This document shows, one piece after another, positions 52,601-60,984 of a DNA stretch of 64,000 nucleotides. A program made the position numbers and the translations under genes. Below the pieces are notes generated by a model. It did not search any database. It was not told where the DNA came from and saw only the letters and a program-made list of their open reading frames with translations. Where the stretch lies: NCBI GenBank assembly GCA_008330645.1, contig VLTN01000015.1, positions 62,001 to 126,000 of the forward strand, written 5' to 3'. The stretch comes from Cafeteria roenbergensis (lineage: Eukaryota > Sar > Bigyra > Bicosoecida > Cafeteriaceae). Position 1 is the first letter of the stretch. Every line of letters begins with the position of its first letter.

Positions 52601-55501
52601 ACGTCGATGTCGTCGGAGCTGGAGTCGGCGCGGGCCGCTGCGGCGGAGTCGGACGCTCGTGTGAGGTCGATGTCGTCGGAGCTGGAGTCGGCGCGGGCCG
52701 CTGCGGCGGAGTCGGACGCTAACGTGAGGTCGATGTCGTCGGAGCTGGAGTCGGCGCGGGCCGCTGCGGCGGAGTCGGCCGCTCGTGTGACGTCGATGTC
52801 GTCGGAGCTGGAGTCGGCTCGGGCCGCTGCGGCGGAGTCGGACGCTCGTGTGAGGTCGATGTCGTCGGAGCTGGAGTCGGCTCGGGCCGCTGCGGCGGAG
52901 TCGGACGCTCGTGTGAGGTCGATGTCGTCGGAGCTGGAGTCGGCGCGGGCCGCTGCGGCGGAGTCGGACGCGCGTGTGAGGTCGATGTCGTCGGAGCTGG
53001 AGTCGGCTCGGGCCGCTGCGGCGGAATCGGACGCTCGTGTGAGGTCGATGTCGTCGGAGCTGGAGTCGGCTCGGGCCGCTGCGGCGGAGTCGGAAGCTCG
53101 TGTAACGTCGATGTCGTCGGAGCTGGAGTCGGCGCGGGCCGCTGCGGCGGAGTCGGACGCTCGTGTGACGTCGATGTCGTCGGAGCTGGAGTCGGCGCGG
53201 GCCGCTGCGGCGGAGTCGGACGCTCGTGTGAGGTCGATGTCGTCGGAGCTGGAGTCGGCGCGGGCCGCTGCGGCGGAGTCGGACGCTCGTGTGAGGTCGA
53301 TGTCGTCGGAGCTGGAGTCGGCTCGGGCCGCTGCGGCGGAATCGGACGCTCGTGTGAGGTCGATGTCGTCGGAGCTGGAGTCGGCTCGGGCCGCTGCGGC
53401 GGAGTCGGAAGCTCGTGTAACGTCGATGTCGTCGGAGCTGGAGTCGGCGCGGGCCGCTGCGGCGGAGTCGGACGCTCGTGTGAGGTCGATGTCGTCGGAG
53501 CTGGAGTCGGCGCGGGCCGCTGCGGCGGAGTCGGACGCTCGTGTGAGGTCGATGTCGTCGGAGCTGGAGTCGGCTCGGGCCGCTGCGGCGGAGTCGGAAG
53601 CTCGTGTAACGTCGATGTCGTCGGAGCTGGAGTCGGCGCGGGCCGCTGCGGCGGAGTCGGACGCTCGTGTGAGGTCGATGTCGTCGGAGCTGGAGTCGGC
53701 TCGGGCCGCTGCGGCGGAGTCGGATGCCAGCGTGACGTCGATGTCGTCGGAGCTCGAATCGACCCGTCTCGCCCTCCGGCAAGCGGAGCAACGCTGTGCG
53801 TCTCTCGAGTCAGCAGCCCTGCAGGAGCGGGAGCAGGCGTCACAGGAGTCAGCGGCTGAGCAACTCCGCTCGCGGCGGCTCGAGGAACGTGCCGCTGCCG
53901 CCGAAGCAGCCTTGTCCGTTCACACAGCCAAGCTGGCAGCCGTCGAGGCGGACAGACAGCGCGTCCAAGACGCTCTCAGCATCCTCAGCGGGTCAGGTGG
54001 GCATCACCAGCCCGGCAGCAGCCAGTCACCAGGGGACCCCGTGCCCGGCGAGGCTGGGGCCGCAGGCTCTCCCCGCGACCCAGGAGGTGCGCGTGCCGAG
54101 TCAGCGACGCTGCTGCCAACGACTCCGCCGTCGCCTGCAGCAGAGGCGGCAGGGGCGCCGCGGAGCCCAGCGGAAGAGGCGCCCGCTGTGGCGTCAATGC
54201 TCTTCTCACCTTCGGGGGGCGCTGACGTGGCCATGTACGCCGGCGGTTTCGCGCCCCAAGCGTCTGGGACGCCGCCATCCGCGGTGCCCTCGACGCCCCC
54301 CAACGCTTCCCGCGGCGCGCCGGACGGGGCGGCGCGCCCCTCAACGGGCGCCGGATCCGACCCGCCTCCCAGCGCCGCTCGGCCGGGCTCTGCTGTTGAC
54401 CGGGCCGTCCTGTCCGGCTCTGCCCAGATCATGGCGGCAGAGCTCGCCGCTCTGTCGAGGCGACTCGCTGACAGAGAGGTGGAGCTTGCGGCGAAGAGCG
54501 AGCAGGTGGAGGTGCTTTACCGGAGGACAGTGGCATCGGAGCGCGCCGCAGCGGACGCGGACGCGGAGCTCTCCCGCCTCCGCGGGTTTGCGGGCGCGGG
54601 TGAGGCGGCAGGGCAGGGGTCCGGCCCTGCTGGGCGCTGCCGGAGGCCGAGCGCCAGCTCTGTTGGCTCGTCGCTGCAAGGGCCGGTGGCGGACGTCAGC
54701 ACTGTGGGCGCCGAGGAGGACGGCGCCGAAGCGACCCCTCGCCGCGTGGGCAGAGCTGCTGGCGGCACGCGTTGGGAGGGGCCGGCTGCAGCCACGTCTG
54801 CCGCCGCGCTGCTGAGAGCGCTGTCGAGCCCCGGCGGGACAGGGCGGGCCGTGGCCGCTTCCCCGGCGTGCGAAGTCCGCCTCTCCTCGGACTCCAGCCT
54901 CGCGCTCGACGCGGAGGCGGCGGCGGATCGGCGGGTGGTGCGGGCTCGAGCGTCGTGCGCCCGGCTGCTGGCGCAGCTGCAGGAGGCCCGGCAGGCCGCC
55001 GCGGCGCAGATTCGGCACAAGGACGCCATCATCGCACGCCTGCACCGCGAGAGGCTGGGCATGGAGGTGTCCGTTGCGCGCCTCCGCGGGCAGCTGGACT
55101 CCGCTGGGGTTCACTCGCACGACGTGCCAATGATGGCCATCACGGCGCGCCAGTCGCCTGTGAGGGTGCTGCAGTGGTCGCCGCAGGCCCGCGACGCGCA
55201 GCAGACGGCGCTTGCGGCGTCGCCCGAGGCCCTCCCGACGCCGGGGCCCTGGCGACCACAGGGCGCGCTCGCGCAGGGCGGGGCGGCTGCAGGCCGCACC
55301 CAGGCGTCGGCGTTCACCCCGCCCCCGCACGCAAGGTCTCAGGACGGGTACGCGGGCCCAGGGGTGCTGTCGCCGTCCAATGCCACGCCACACAATCGCT
55401 ACGCGGCGCGCGGGCTCAGCAAGAGTTTCGTCCTGCCGCGCCGCTCGGAGCGCGACGCCCCGTTGGCCGCCCCTGGCCCCGAGGAGGCGGGCGACCCGTG
55501 A
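49652..55501 (+). CDS. Giant coiled-coil protein with 31 x 21-residue repeats
   Basis: 1949 residues from ATG 49652 (MADAVAASLSARN, good context); an in-frame ATG at 49568 would add 28. The N-terminal 150 residues are helical with a hydrophobic stretch (LAMAVALDLVIVVAEE). A Ser/Pro-rich region follows to about residue 370. A long Ala/Glu/Arg coiled coil then runs to about 730. Residues about 729-1371 are 31 copies of a 21-residue unit built on SMSSELESARAAAAESDARV, three heptads each, never changing length. After it come a disordered linker with many Ser-Pro/Thr-Pro sites, a shorter coiled coil (SAQIMAAELAALSRRLADRE), a helix-rich segment (RLLAQLQEARQAAAAQIR), and a basic tail. A cytoskeletal, centrosomal or flagellar-root filament is plausible. 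No family is assigned. Confidence 0.8.
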   Translation: MADAVAASLSARNSAWPLIKLGNGVAIAANGLAAAASGLGTGLRRDGEGLSLAAPGDGESNHSKLLAMAVALDLVIVVAEECHRRVAAALDRSAHSLHGGGAARAARRDAESQSAQLSLARRVGARIRDRVLASLARTPHGRAHYSRARESVLHAWRSPVAPQRPRNDASTAETSGDASSSDTSGSDSAGRGEGASGPARGGAARSSEAPGPELETAASRATDGLAAWPAVPPRPSRPEHMAGGTPPSRAASEGAPGWPSQREPAESPVTPPQRPQPALGELSPCSVAWGATLPPAASSTSAPSSAPASASSGTARAAAGAQATEPGHPDGQLGGGGAARTSGQAMDATADWSVSADASRLAELEASLIDVRQGLADELRQARRAEAEAKATAAAAAAEAKASLEGKLAAEEALESQQQGLAEAERRAKAAEAEAEAAHRAVTKQRAEAASARRAADTATAAACAATAQRDTARAGRSAAEERASAAERAAAEATQSAQAAEHRARTMSAEVERLKAEAEESQAALSRAIAGREHSQTEAAAAASAEAAAARAEATKAVDEARRRADAAVALAQSEGERRAVAEQSLAAALAASGASSRRAAAAEAASEEAEARATEAERQLARLAAQLEDANASKADAAGRADRRREALSAELDDAFKERQSLLAMLQRERSAASAALDAERQAKSAAAAAEGALADAKAESGRRGEELLRVRAAEEKATRAAAEAEARVTSMSSELESARAAAAESDARARSMSSELESARAAAAESDARVRSMSSELESARAAAAESDARVRSMSSELESARAAAAESDARVTSMSSELESARAAAAESDARVRSMSSELESARAAAAESDARVRSMSSELESARAAAAESDARVSSMSSELESARAAAAESDARVRSMSSELESARAAAEESDVNLRSMSSELESARAAAAESDARVRSMSSELESARAAAAESDARVSAMSSELESARAAAAESDASVTSMSSELESARAAAAESDARVRSMSSELESARAAAAESDANVRSMSSELESARAAAAESAARVTSMSSELESARAAAAESDARVRSMSSELESARAAAAESDARVRSMSSELESARAAAAESDARVRSMSSELESARAAAAESDARVRSMSSELESARAAAAESEARVTSMSSELESARAAAAESDARVTSMSSELESARAAAAESDARVRSMSSELESARAAAAESDARVRSMSSELESARAAAAESDARVRSMSSELESARAAAAESEARVTSMSSELESARAAAAESDARVRSMSSELESARAAAAESDARVRSMSSELESARAAAAESEARVTSMSSELESARAAAAESDARVRSMSSELESARAAAAESDASVTSMSSELESTRLALRQAEQRCASLESAALQEREQASQESAAEQLRSRRLEERAAAAEAALSVHTAKLAAVEADRQRVQDALSILSGSGGHHQPGSSQSPGDPVPGEAGAAGSPRDPGGARAESATLLPTTPPSPAAEAAGAPRSPAEEAPAVASMLFSPSGGADVAMYAGGFAPQASGTPPSAVPSTPPNASRGAPDGAARPSTGAGSDPPPSAARPGSAVDRAVLSGSAQIMAAELAALSRRLADREVELAAKSEQVEVLYRRTVASERAAADADAELSRLRGFAGAGEAAGQGSGPAGRCRRPSASSVGSSLQGPVADVSTVGAEEDGAEATPRRVGRAAGGTRWEGPAAATSAAALLRALSSPGGTGRAVAASPACEVRLSSDSSLALDAEAAADRRVVRARASCARLLAQLQEARQAAAAQIRHKDAIIARLHRERLGMEVSVARLRGQLDSAGVHSHDVPMMAITARQSPVRVLQWSPQARDAQQTALAASPEALPTPGPWRPQGALAQGGAAAGRTQASAFTPPPHARSQDGYAGPGVLSPSNATPHNRYAARGLSKSFVLPRRSERDAPLAAPGPEEAGDP
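51836..53764 (+). repeat. 63-bp tandem repeat, 31 copies, exact period
   Basis: The block ATGTCGTCGGAGCTGGAGTC recurs every 63 bp from 51851 to 53741, exactly 30 periods with no insertion or deletion. Variation is concentrated in the codons just before SMSSELES (RVRS, RVTS, RVSS, NLRS, SVTS) and in one synonymous change in the SAR codons (cgcggg or ctcggg). Confidence 0.97.
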
Positions 55502-55669
55502 CAGCCAACAGTTTGCAGTGTTTGCTTCAGAGTGTGCTTCTTATGCTCGTGGTCCGGTGCCGCGCTCAGGTCGGAGCTCTGCCACGCTGCATCGCACTTG
55601 CTCCAAACCCTCATTGCTCGAAGGGCAATTGGGCAGTCCACCCGCCACTCACCCTCAGCTCGCGCAAGC

Positions 55670-56798
55670 ATGGCGGCGGCTGAGGCCAGCCCCGGCTCGG
55701 ATGCCATCAATAGTGAGCCGGCGCTCTCGGCAGGCGCACAGCAGCGACCCGCGGGTGGGAGCGCGGAGCTGCGCCGCAACGATGCTGCCCGCGCCGTTTG
55801 TGCCCCGCGCCGCGCGCCGGCTTCGCCCCACCGCCCCCCTCCCACCTCCTCCCACCCCGCCCCTTCCCCTCTGGTCGGAGCGCTTCTTGCGTCCGCGCCG
55901 CAGTCAAAGTTGGTGAGTGTTGCGTGGCGGCGCGGTCAGCGCGCGCGCGTGCGTGCTCGCGTTGAGCACCGCTTCTGGCTTGTTCCCAACTGCTGAAGCA
56001 GCGCGTTGCGATGACGGCCGGCCCCGACTGCGACCGCCCCGTCCTCCTTCTCCGGTTCACGATGCTATCGCAGCCATGGTCGGCGACGCAGGGGTGGGCA
56101 AGACCTCGCTGATGCTGCGCTATGTGACGGGTTCGTTTGAGGACTCGTACGTCGAATCGCTGGGCGTCAGCTTCTTGGAGAAGCGGATCAAGCTGCCCCA
56201 GGCGGAGGTGGTCATGGCGATCTGGGACCTGGCTGGGGGCCGGGAGCACCGCGCGATGCTCCCCACGGCGTGTGCGGAGGCGGTGGCGGTGTTGTTTGTG
56301 TTCGACCTGACGGACACTCGGTCGCTGCGGTCTGTCCGCGATTGGTTCCGTGAGGTGCGCCGCCACAGCTCCACGGCACGCCCGCTGCTTGTGGGGACCA
56401 AGTTTGATGTCTTCTTCCACAAGAGCGACGATTTCAAGGAGAAGATGACCCACAGGGCGCGCAAGTACGCGCAGGTGATGGGCGCACCGCTGGTGTTTTC
56501 CTCGGCGCTGCGGACGATCAACGTGAAGAAGATGTTCCGGCTCGTGTTCAACATGGCCTTCGACCTGCCGCCCACCATCAAGCAGATGCACGACATCGGC
56601 ACGCCCATTCTCGAGTACGAGAACGCAATCGCGTCGATGCCCGCGGCGGACAGGCCCGCCGCTGCTGCAGCGGCGCCCGTGCCCGAAGACGGCGTCCCCG
56701 AAGCGGTGGAGGAGGAGGCGGAGCCTGCTGCCGAGGAGGAGACCGAGGAGGAGGAGGGGGCCCACATTTCGGAGCCTGAGCCGGAGGCCGAGGGCTGA
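55670..56798 (+). CDS. Spg1/Tem1-type small GTPase, 3 exons with microexon
   Basis: A Ras-like GTPase of the septation/mitotic-exit branch. Inferred exons are 55670-55712, a 9-nt exon at 55904-55912, and 56074-56798, giving 258 residues. Spliced, the start reads MAAAEASPGSDAI then NIKVAMVGDAGVGKTS, restoring the beta-1 strand before the P-loop. Other motifs are TLGV-type switch I (SLGVSFLEKRI), G3 as WDLAGGREHRAML, FVFDLTDTRSLRSVRDWFRE, G4 as VGTKFDVFF, and G5 as VFSSALRTINVKKMF, which with KYAQVMGAPL are specific to Spg1/Tem1. The last 60 residues are an added Ala/Glu-rich acidic tail. If the upstream splicing were wrong, translation could start at Met 56076, but the P-loop strand would then be missing. 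It lies 168 bp after the coiled-coil gene. Confidence 0.87.
55904..55912 (+). other. 9-nt microexon of the Spg1-type gene
   Basis: TCAAAGTTG is bounded by CCGCAG upstream and GTGAGT downstream. Joined to exon 1 (phase 1) and exon 3 (phase 1) it encodes most of the conserved I-K-V strand. The flanking introns are 191 and 161 nt. Confidence 0.7.
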
Positions 56799-57210
56799 GG
56801 CGAGGCGCGGCCGTCGGCAGCGACCCCTGCCCGCCGAAGGGCCTGCAGGCGGGCCATCGCATGCCCGTGCCGAGGCAGTGCCGCGGTGCGGAGCGGGGGA
56901 TGGCGGCCGCGGTGCGGCGATGCGGCGTCGGGCAGGAGCAGGCCCTCGCCATGGGCGCTTGTTCGTCGTCGTCCGACGGGCAACGCCGGGAATCGTCGCC
57001 GCTTCGGCGACTTCCCCCCTCACCGACGACCCTTGCCGGGGCCTCTCGCAGCGTGGCCTGTGTCATTGTGCGTATTCGATACTTAAGAGAGCGTGCTTGC
57101 TGCGTGGCTGCGCACGGTCCCCCTTTGCGACCAGCCTTCAACGCGCACAGGCGCCACGCAAAACCGTCTGCGGCTCCCACGGCCGACCTGCAGACGCTGC
57201 GCGCGCAGTC
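56799..57210. other. Convergent intergenic region
   Basis: 412 bp between convergent stops. No repeat or gene is recognised. Confidence 0.55.
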
Positions 57211-57841
57211 TCAGCCCCGACCCGAGCTGGCCGCGGCGCCCGCTGCGGCCGCAGCGCCGCCGCCTGCTCCCGGCCGAAGCTGCCCGTTGAGAGTGACCAC
57301 AATGCTGCGGGAGGAGGCGCTGTCGCGGTGCTCGCACAGCCACACGCCCTGCCAGGTGCCCAGCATGAGCTTGCCTCGCCCGACCGGCACGCTCAGAGAG
57401 CAGCCCACGAGAGTCGACTTGATGTGCGCTGGGCAGTCGTCGGTTCCCTCGGCGTCGTGGCGGTACAGCCCCTCGCCCTTGTGGTCCTCCGGCGCAAGCT
57501 TGTCGAGAGCATCGCTAACGTCTGGCCTCACGTCGCTATCCCAGGACTCGTTGATGGTGATGGATGCGCTGGTGTGCTGCAGGAACAGATTGGCAATGCC
57601 CACCTCGAAGTCCTTCAGCTCTGGCACAGCCTTGAGAATTTCATCCGTAATCTTCGGGCAAGAGGTGTCGGCGCGAGAGGCAGGGTGCGCGTCAGTCACA
57701 GAGGGGGGGGGGGGGGGCGGGAGTGCGCAGCGCGCAGCCAGTTTCGAATGGGTCGCGATGTTTTCGGCTGGCGCGTTTGCTCACCACGTGGCAGCCACGC
57801 TTCTTGGCAGGAATGCGGACCACTCGTTGAACCCACGCCAT
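57211..57841 (-). CDS. YjbQ/UPF0047 family protein, 2 exons
   Basis: 165 residues from exons 57841-57785 (MAWVQRVVRIPAKKRGCHV) and 57651-57211. The junction gives GCHV-ITDEILKAVPEL, matching the family's GFHLVTDEI. Signature motifs are LFLQHTSASITINE, EGLYRHDAEGTDDCPAHIKSTLVG and LGTWQGVWLCEHR, and the C-terminal Ala/Gly tail is extra. Bacterial members have weak thiamine-phosphate synthase activity; the physiological role is unsettled. The 133-nt intron (GTGAGC donor, GAAG acceptor, 15-base C run on the sense strand) is supported by frame and family alignment. The stop of the sialidase gene is only 73 bp upstream of the start codon. Confidence 0.9.
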
Positions 57842-57914
57842 CGCTCGGTGGTGCCCAGCCGCCGTGTGCACGCGCACGCCGAGGCTCAACACAGGCAACG
57901 CTGCGGCAGAGCCG

Positions 57915-59119
57915 CTAGTGTTCCGTGTCGGTCGCGATCGTGAAGTGAATCGCCGCATACTTGGGCCCGTCGTTCGGCCACGCCTCCCACAGGAGCCCGA
58001 TGCTGCGGTTCTGCGCCCCGGCCTGCATGACGGCCAGGCTGGAATACGCGCTCGGCCCCGACCACGGCGAGCTCAGCACCTGCCACGACGCCGCCCCGTC
58101 CCTGGACACGTGAATCGTCACATTGGTTCGCGAGGTTGAGCTGGCGGCGTTGCTAAGGTACAGCTGGCCGGAGGGAGCGGCGACGAGAGACCCCTCGCAC
58201 TCGGGATCCCGCAGAGCCGGCTGGTTCGTGGGCGGGTGGAACGTTGCGCCGCCGTCATCGCTGAGCGCAAACAGCCTCCCCGTCGTCTTGCTCCTGGGGC
58301 GCATGCCCAGCAGCGTCGAGCCGTTGCTGAGCAGCGCGGCCTGGCACTCGTTGCCCTGGTCCAGCAGCTGCTGCAGCCGCCACCGTCCCGACGCCCGGTC
58401 CAAGCGCAGCGTGTGCGACCCCTGCGAGCTGGGGCCCCGGTGGTCCGAGGGCACCACCACGTCCCCGTTGGGGAGCTCAATGCTCCCTGGGGGGCCGGTG
58501 GCCACCCAGGACCACGAGGGGTCGGTTGACTCGTCGGTGATGTTCTGCGGATCCGTCCACGTCCGGCCCTCGTCATCAGAGCGCACCACGAACACCTGCC
58601 GGTTGTTCCTGCAGTAGGGCAGCAGCACAGATCCGTTGCGCAGCGCCACCGGGGCGGGGTTGCCGTCCGTGACAAGCGCGCCTTCGCGCGACTCGGAGAC
58701 CACGCGCTGGATGCCGCCCCAGCTCCTGCCAGAGTCGGACGAAGAGCGCACTACGAGGTCCACCCACCCGTGGTCGGAGCAGGAGAGCTTGCGGGCCTCT
58801 GCGAAGGCCAAGAGTTTCCCATCGCCGAGCGCGACAAGTGCCGGGATCCGGAAGCAGCTGTATCCGCCCATCCCCGCCCCGAATACGGCGACTCCTGCGC
58901 GCGTCGCCAGCAACAAATTCGCGGAGAGGCCTGGAATCGTTGGGCAGGAAGGGCTGGTTGGGCGAGGCGACGCTTGCAGCAGCCAGCGCGGGTGCAACCA
59001 TCCAGCCTGCCGGGCCAAACAACCCAAGCCTCACCGGGAGGGCCGGGCTCCGCTGGCGCAGCGCCTGCACCTGCACCCGCAGTGGCAATGCCAAGGGCTA
59101 CGAGGAGGTTCAGCCGCAT
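57915..59119 (-). CDS. Secreted sialidase (GH33, BNR/Asp-box), 2 exons
   Basis: Hydrolyses terminal sialic acids from glycans. Exon 1 (59119-59035) encodes MRLNLLVALGIATAGAGAG, a signal peptide. Two acceptors fit the phase: 58894 (140-nt intron, 354 residues) or 58930 (104-nt intron). The catalytic domain follows directly: GGYSCFRIPAL with the FRIP arginine, LLAFAEARKLSCSDHGWVDL with acidic site residues, Asp boxes SSDSGRSW, SDDEGRTW and SDDGGATF, a weaker SRDGAASW, and SAYSSLAVM near the end where the family's nucleophilic Tyr sits. Length and order fit a single six-blade propeller without extra modules. Being secreted, it probably feeds on or modifies external sialoglycans. It is head to head with NIF3, 149 bp between starts. 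Confidence 0.87.
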
Positions 59120-59268
59120 CGTTTTGTCTCTGGCTCGCCCGTGATGCGTGCGCGTCGATGTGCAACCGCTTCTTTGCGGGGATTCCAACATTTGCGCCCA
59201 AGACGCTCGCGGCAGCCCAAGCGGCACTAGCGAGCCCCGGCCCCGCACACTCGGCCCACATCCCAACC
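59120..59268. promoter_or_regulatory. Putative bidirectional promoter, sialidase / NIF3
   Basis: 149 bp between divergent starts, the shortest such spacing in the window. The assignment is positional only. Confidence 0.45.
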
Positions 59269-60417
59269 ATGGCTTCCGCTGCTGCGTCTGCTGTCCGCGT
59301 TGCCCGGCCCGCTGCCATGGACAAGCTGGTCAGCGTGATGAACGAAATCGCGCCGCGCTGCCTCGCTGGGTCCTGGGACAACGTGGGCGAGCTCATCTCC
59401 CCCTCGGGGGCGAGGACGTTCGCCACGCCTGCGTGAGCCAGTGTCAGCGGTGCGGGCGCAGCGGCTTCCCCCGGCGTGCCGGCCGGCAAGCTTGCCGGAC
59501 GCGCCTCGACTGCGCCAGGCCGGCGCTCTCCGTTCCGCCGCCAGCTGCCTTCCGCTCGCAAGGCGGGCGCGCCGAGGCCGGGCCCGATCGCGCTGCTGCG
59601 CGTGCGAGCCTCTCTGCCTGCCACACGATTCCGCGCCCTTGTCCTCGCTTCGACCTGCCTCCCGTGTCCCGAGGCGAGCAGGCGGATTTTCGTGACGAAC
59701 GACCTGACCGAAAAGGTTGTGGACGAGGCGGTGGCCAAGGAGGCCGACATCATCGTGACCTACCACCCCACCCCGTTCCGCAAGTTCAACAAGCTGCACC
59801 ACGGGTCGCACATCAGCCGCGTGGTGCTGGCCTGCGCCGCGCACGGCATCGGCGTGTACAGCCCGCACACCTCGCTCGACTGCGCGCCCGGCGGCCTCAA
59901 CGACTGGCTGGCCAGCGCTGTTGGCGCCGGGGCGGTGGCGCCCATCACGCCGGACGAGCGGGTTCCCGGGGCCGGCGAGGGCCGCGTGACGACCCTGAGT
60001 GAGCCCGCCAGCCTCACCGAGGTTGTGCGCCGCGTCAAGGCCCACTTGAAGCTGGACCACGTGCGCGTGGCCGTGCGGATGGACGCGGCGTGGGAGGCCA
60101 AGTGCAGCGGCGCCGAGGCGGCTGGCGCGGCGGCGGACTCGGTCACCGTCCGCTCGGCTGCCGTTTGCGCCGGCTCGGGGGGGTCAGTCCTGTCGACCGG
60201 CGCAGGACGCAGTGCTGATGTTTGGCTGACCGGGGAGATGTCGCACCACGAGCTGCTGACCGCGGTGCAGGCGGGCACGTCAGTCATCCTCACCGACCAC
60301 ACCAACACGGAGCGGGGCTACCTGCCCGAGTTGGCCCGGCGCATCGAGGAGGGCATGGGTGGCGACGCGGTGTGCGTGGTGACCGAGCTGGACGCCGACC
60401 CGCTGGTGGTCATGTGA
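59269..60417 (+). CDS. NIF3L1: NIF3-family (NIF3L1-like) protein, 2 exons
   Basis: A conserved di-metal protein of uncertain biochemical role (GTP cyclohydrolase 1 type 2/NIF3 family). Exons 59269-59432 and 59682-60417 give 299 residues. MASAAASAVRVARPAAMDKL may be a short mitochondrial signal. SWDNVGELISPSG is the family N-terminal motif. After the 249-nt intron come RIFVTNDLTEKVVDEA, ADIIVTYHPTPFRKF, GVYSPHTSLDCAPGGLNDWLA and, near the end, VWLTGEMSHHELL and ILTDHTNTERGYLPEL, which contain the metal-binding His, Asp and Glu residues. The length is normal for the eukaryotic short form, without the inserted PII-like domain. Confidence 0.93.
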
Positions 60418-60984
60418 GCCGGTGCGGCACAGGCGCGGCCGCGGCCGCGTGGTCAGCGAGCCGTCATCCAGACCGCCCCCCCCGCCCCCGGCAATGGTCG
60501 ATTCGGCAAGGCACCGTGAGCCGGCACTTGGGCGTGTTTGTGTGTGTGTTTGTGTGTGTCTGCGCGCGAGCGTGAGCGTGGGCACGGTACGGCACGGGAG
60601 AAAAGTCACACGGTTTGCGCCGCAAAGTCACGGCGCGGGCGCGGATCACTTGTCGCGCCCGCCAAGCCGGCAAACGAAGACAAGACCAACCGGCCGGCGC
60701 TTGAGCGCGAAGCCGCAAGCGGTCGCGGGGGGCGCTGGCAGGGACCTTTGGGGCGGTCGGCGGGTCGAACATCAGTCGAGCATCTGTAGAAGGCGTCTCA
60801 GGGCGCATCAAGGGCCGCCGCTGATTTGCCGCCTCCCGCAAGTCGCGGCGCCGCGGGACACGTGGCAAGGGGGACGGAGGTAGGGGGGGGGGGGGGGGGG
60901 AGCGGAACGCGCCGCGGGTCAGTCCTCGCGGGCGGCACACCACGGGGCCGCGCAGCGTCACGGGAGGCGGTGCGGGGAGGGTCC
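60418..60984. other. Convergent intergenic region
   Basis: 567 bp between convergent stops. It contains a TG-rich stretch (about 60533-60560) and an 18-base G run (60883-60900) that is C on the sense strand of the hydrolase gene. No gene is seen. Confidence 0.6.

Noticed and set aside
51431-53843. Very long minus-strand frames (786 and 374 codons) across the 63-bp repeats
   Set aside because: A 63-bp period is a multiple of three, so any frame lacking a stop in one unit lacks it in all. The predicted products are pure repeat echoes (Arg/Leu/His or Pro/Thr) with no conserved flank, and the plus-strand coiled coil explains the sequence.
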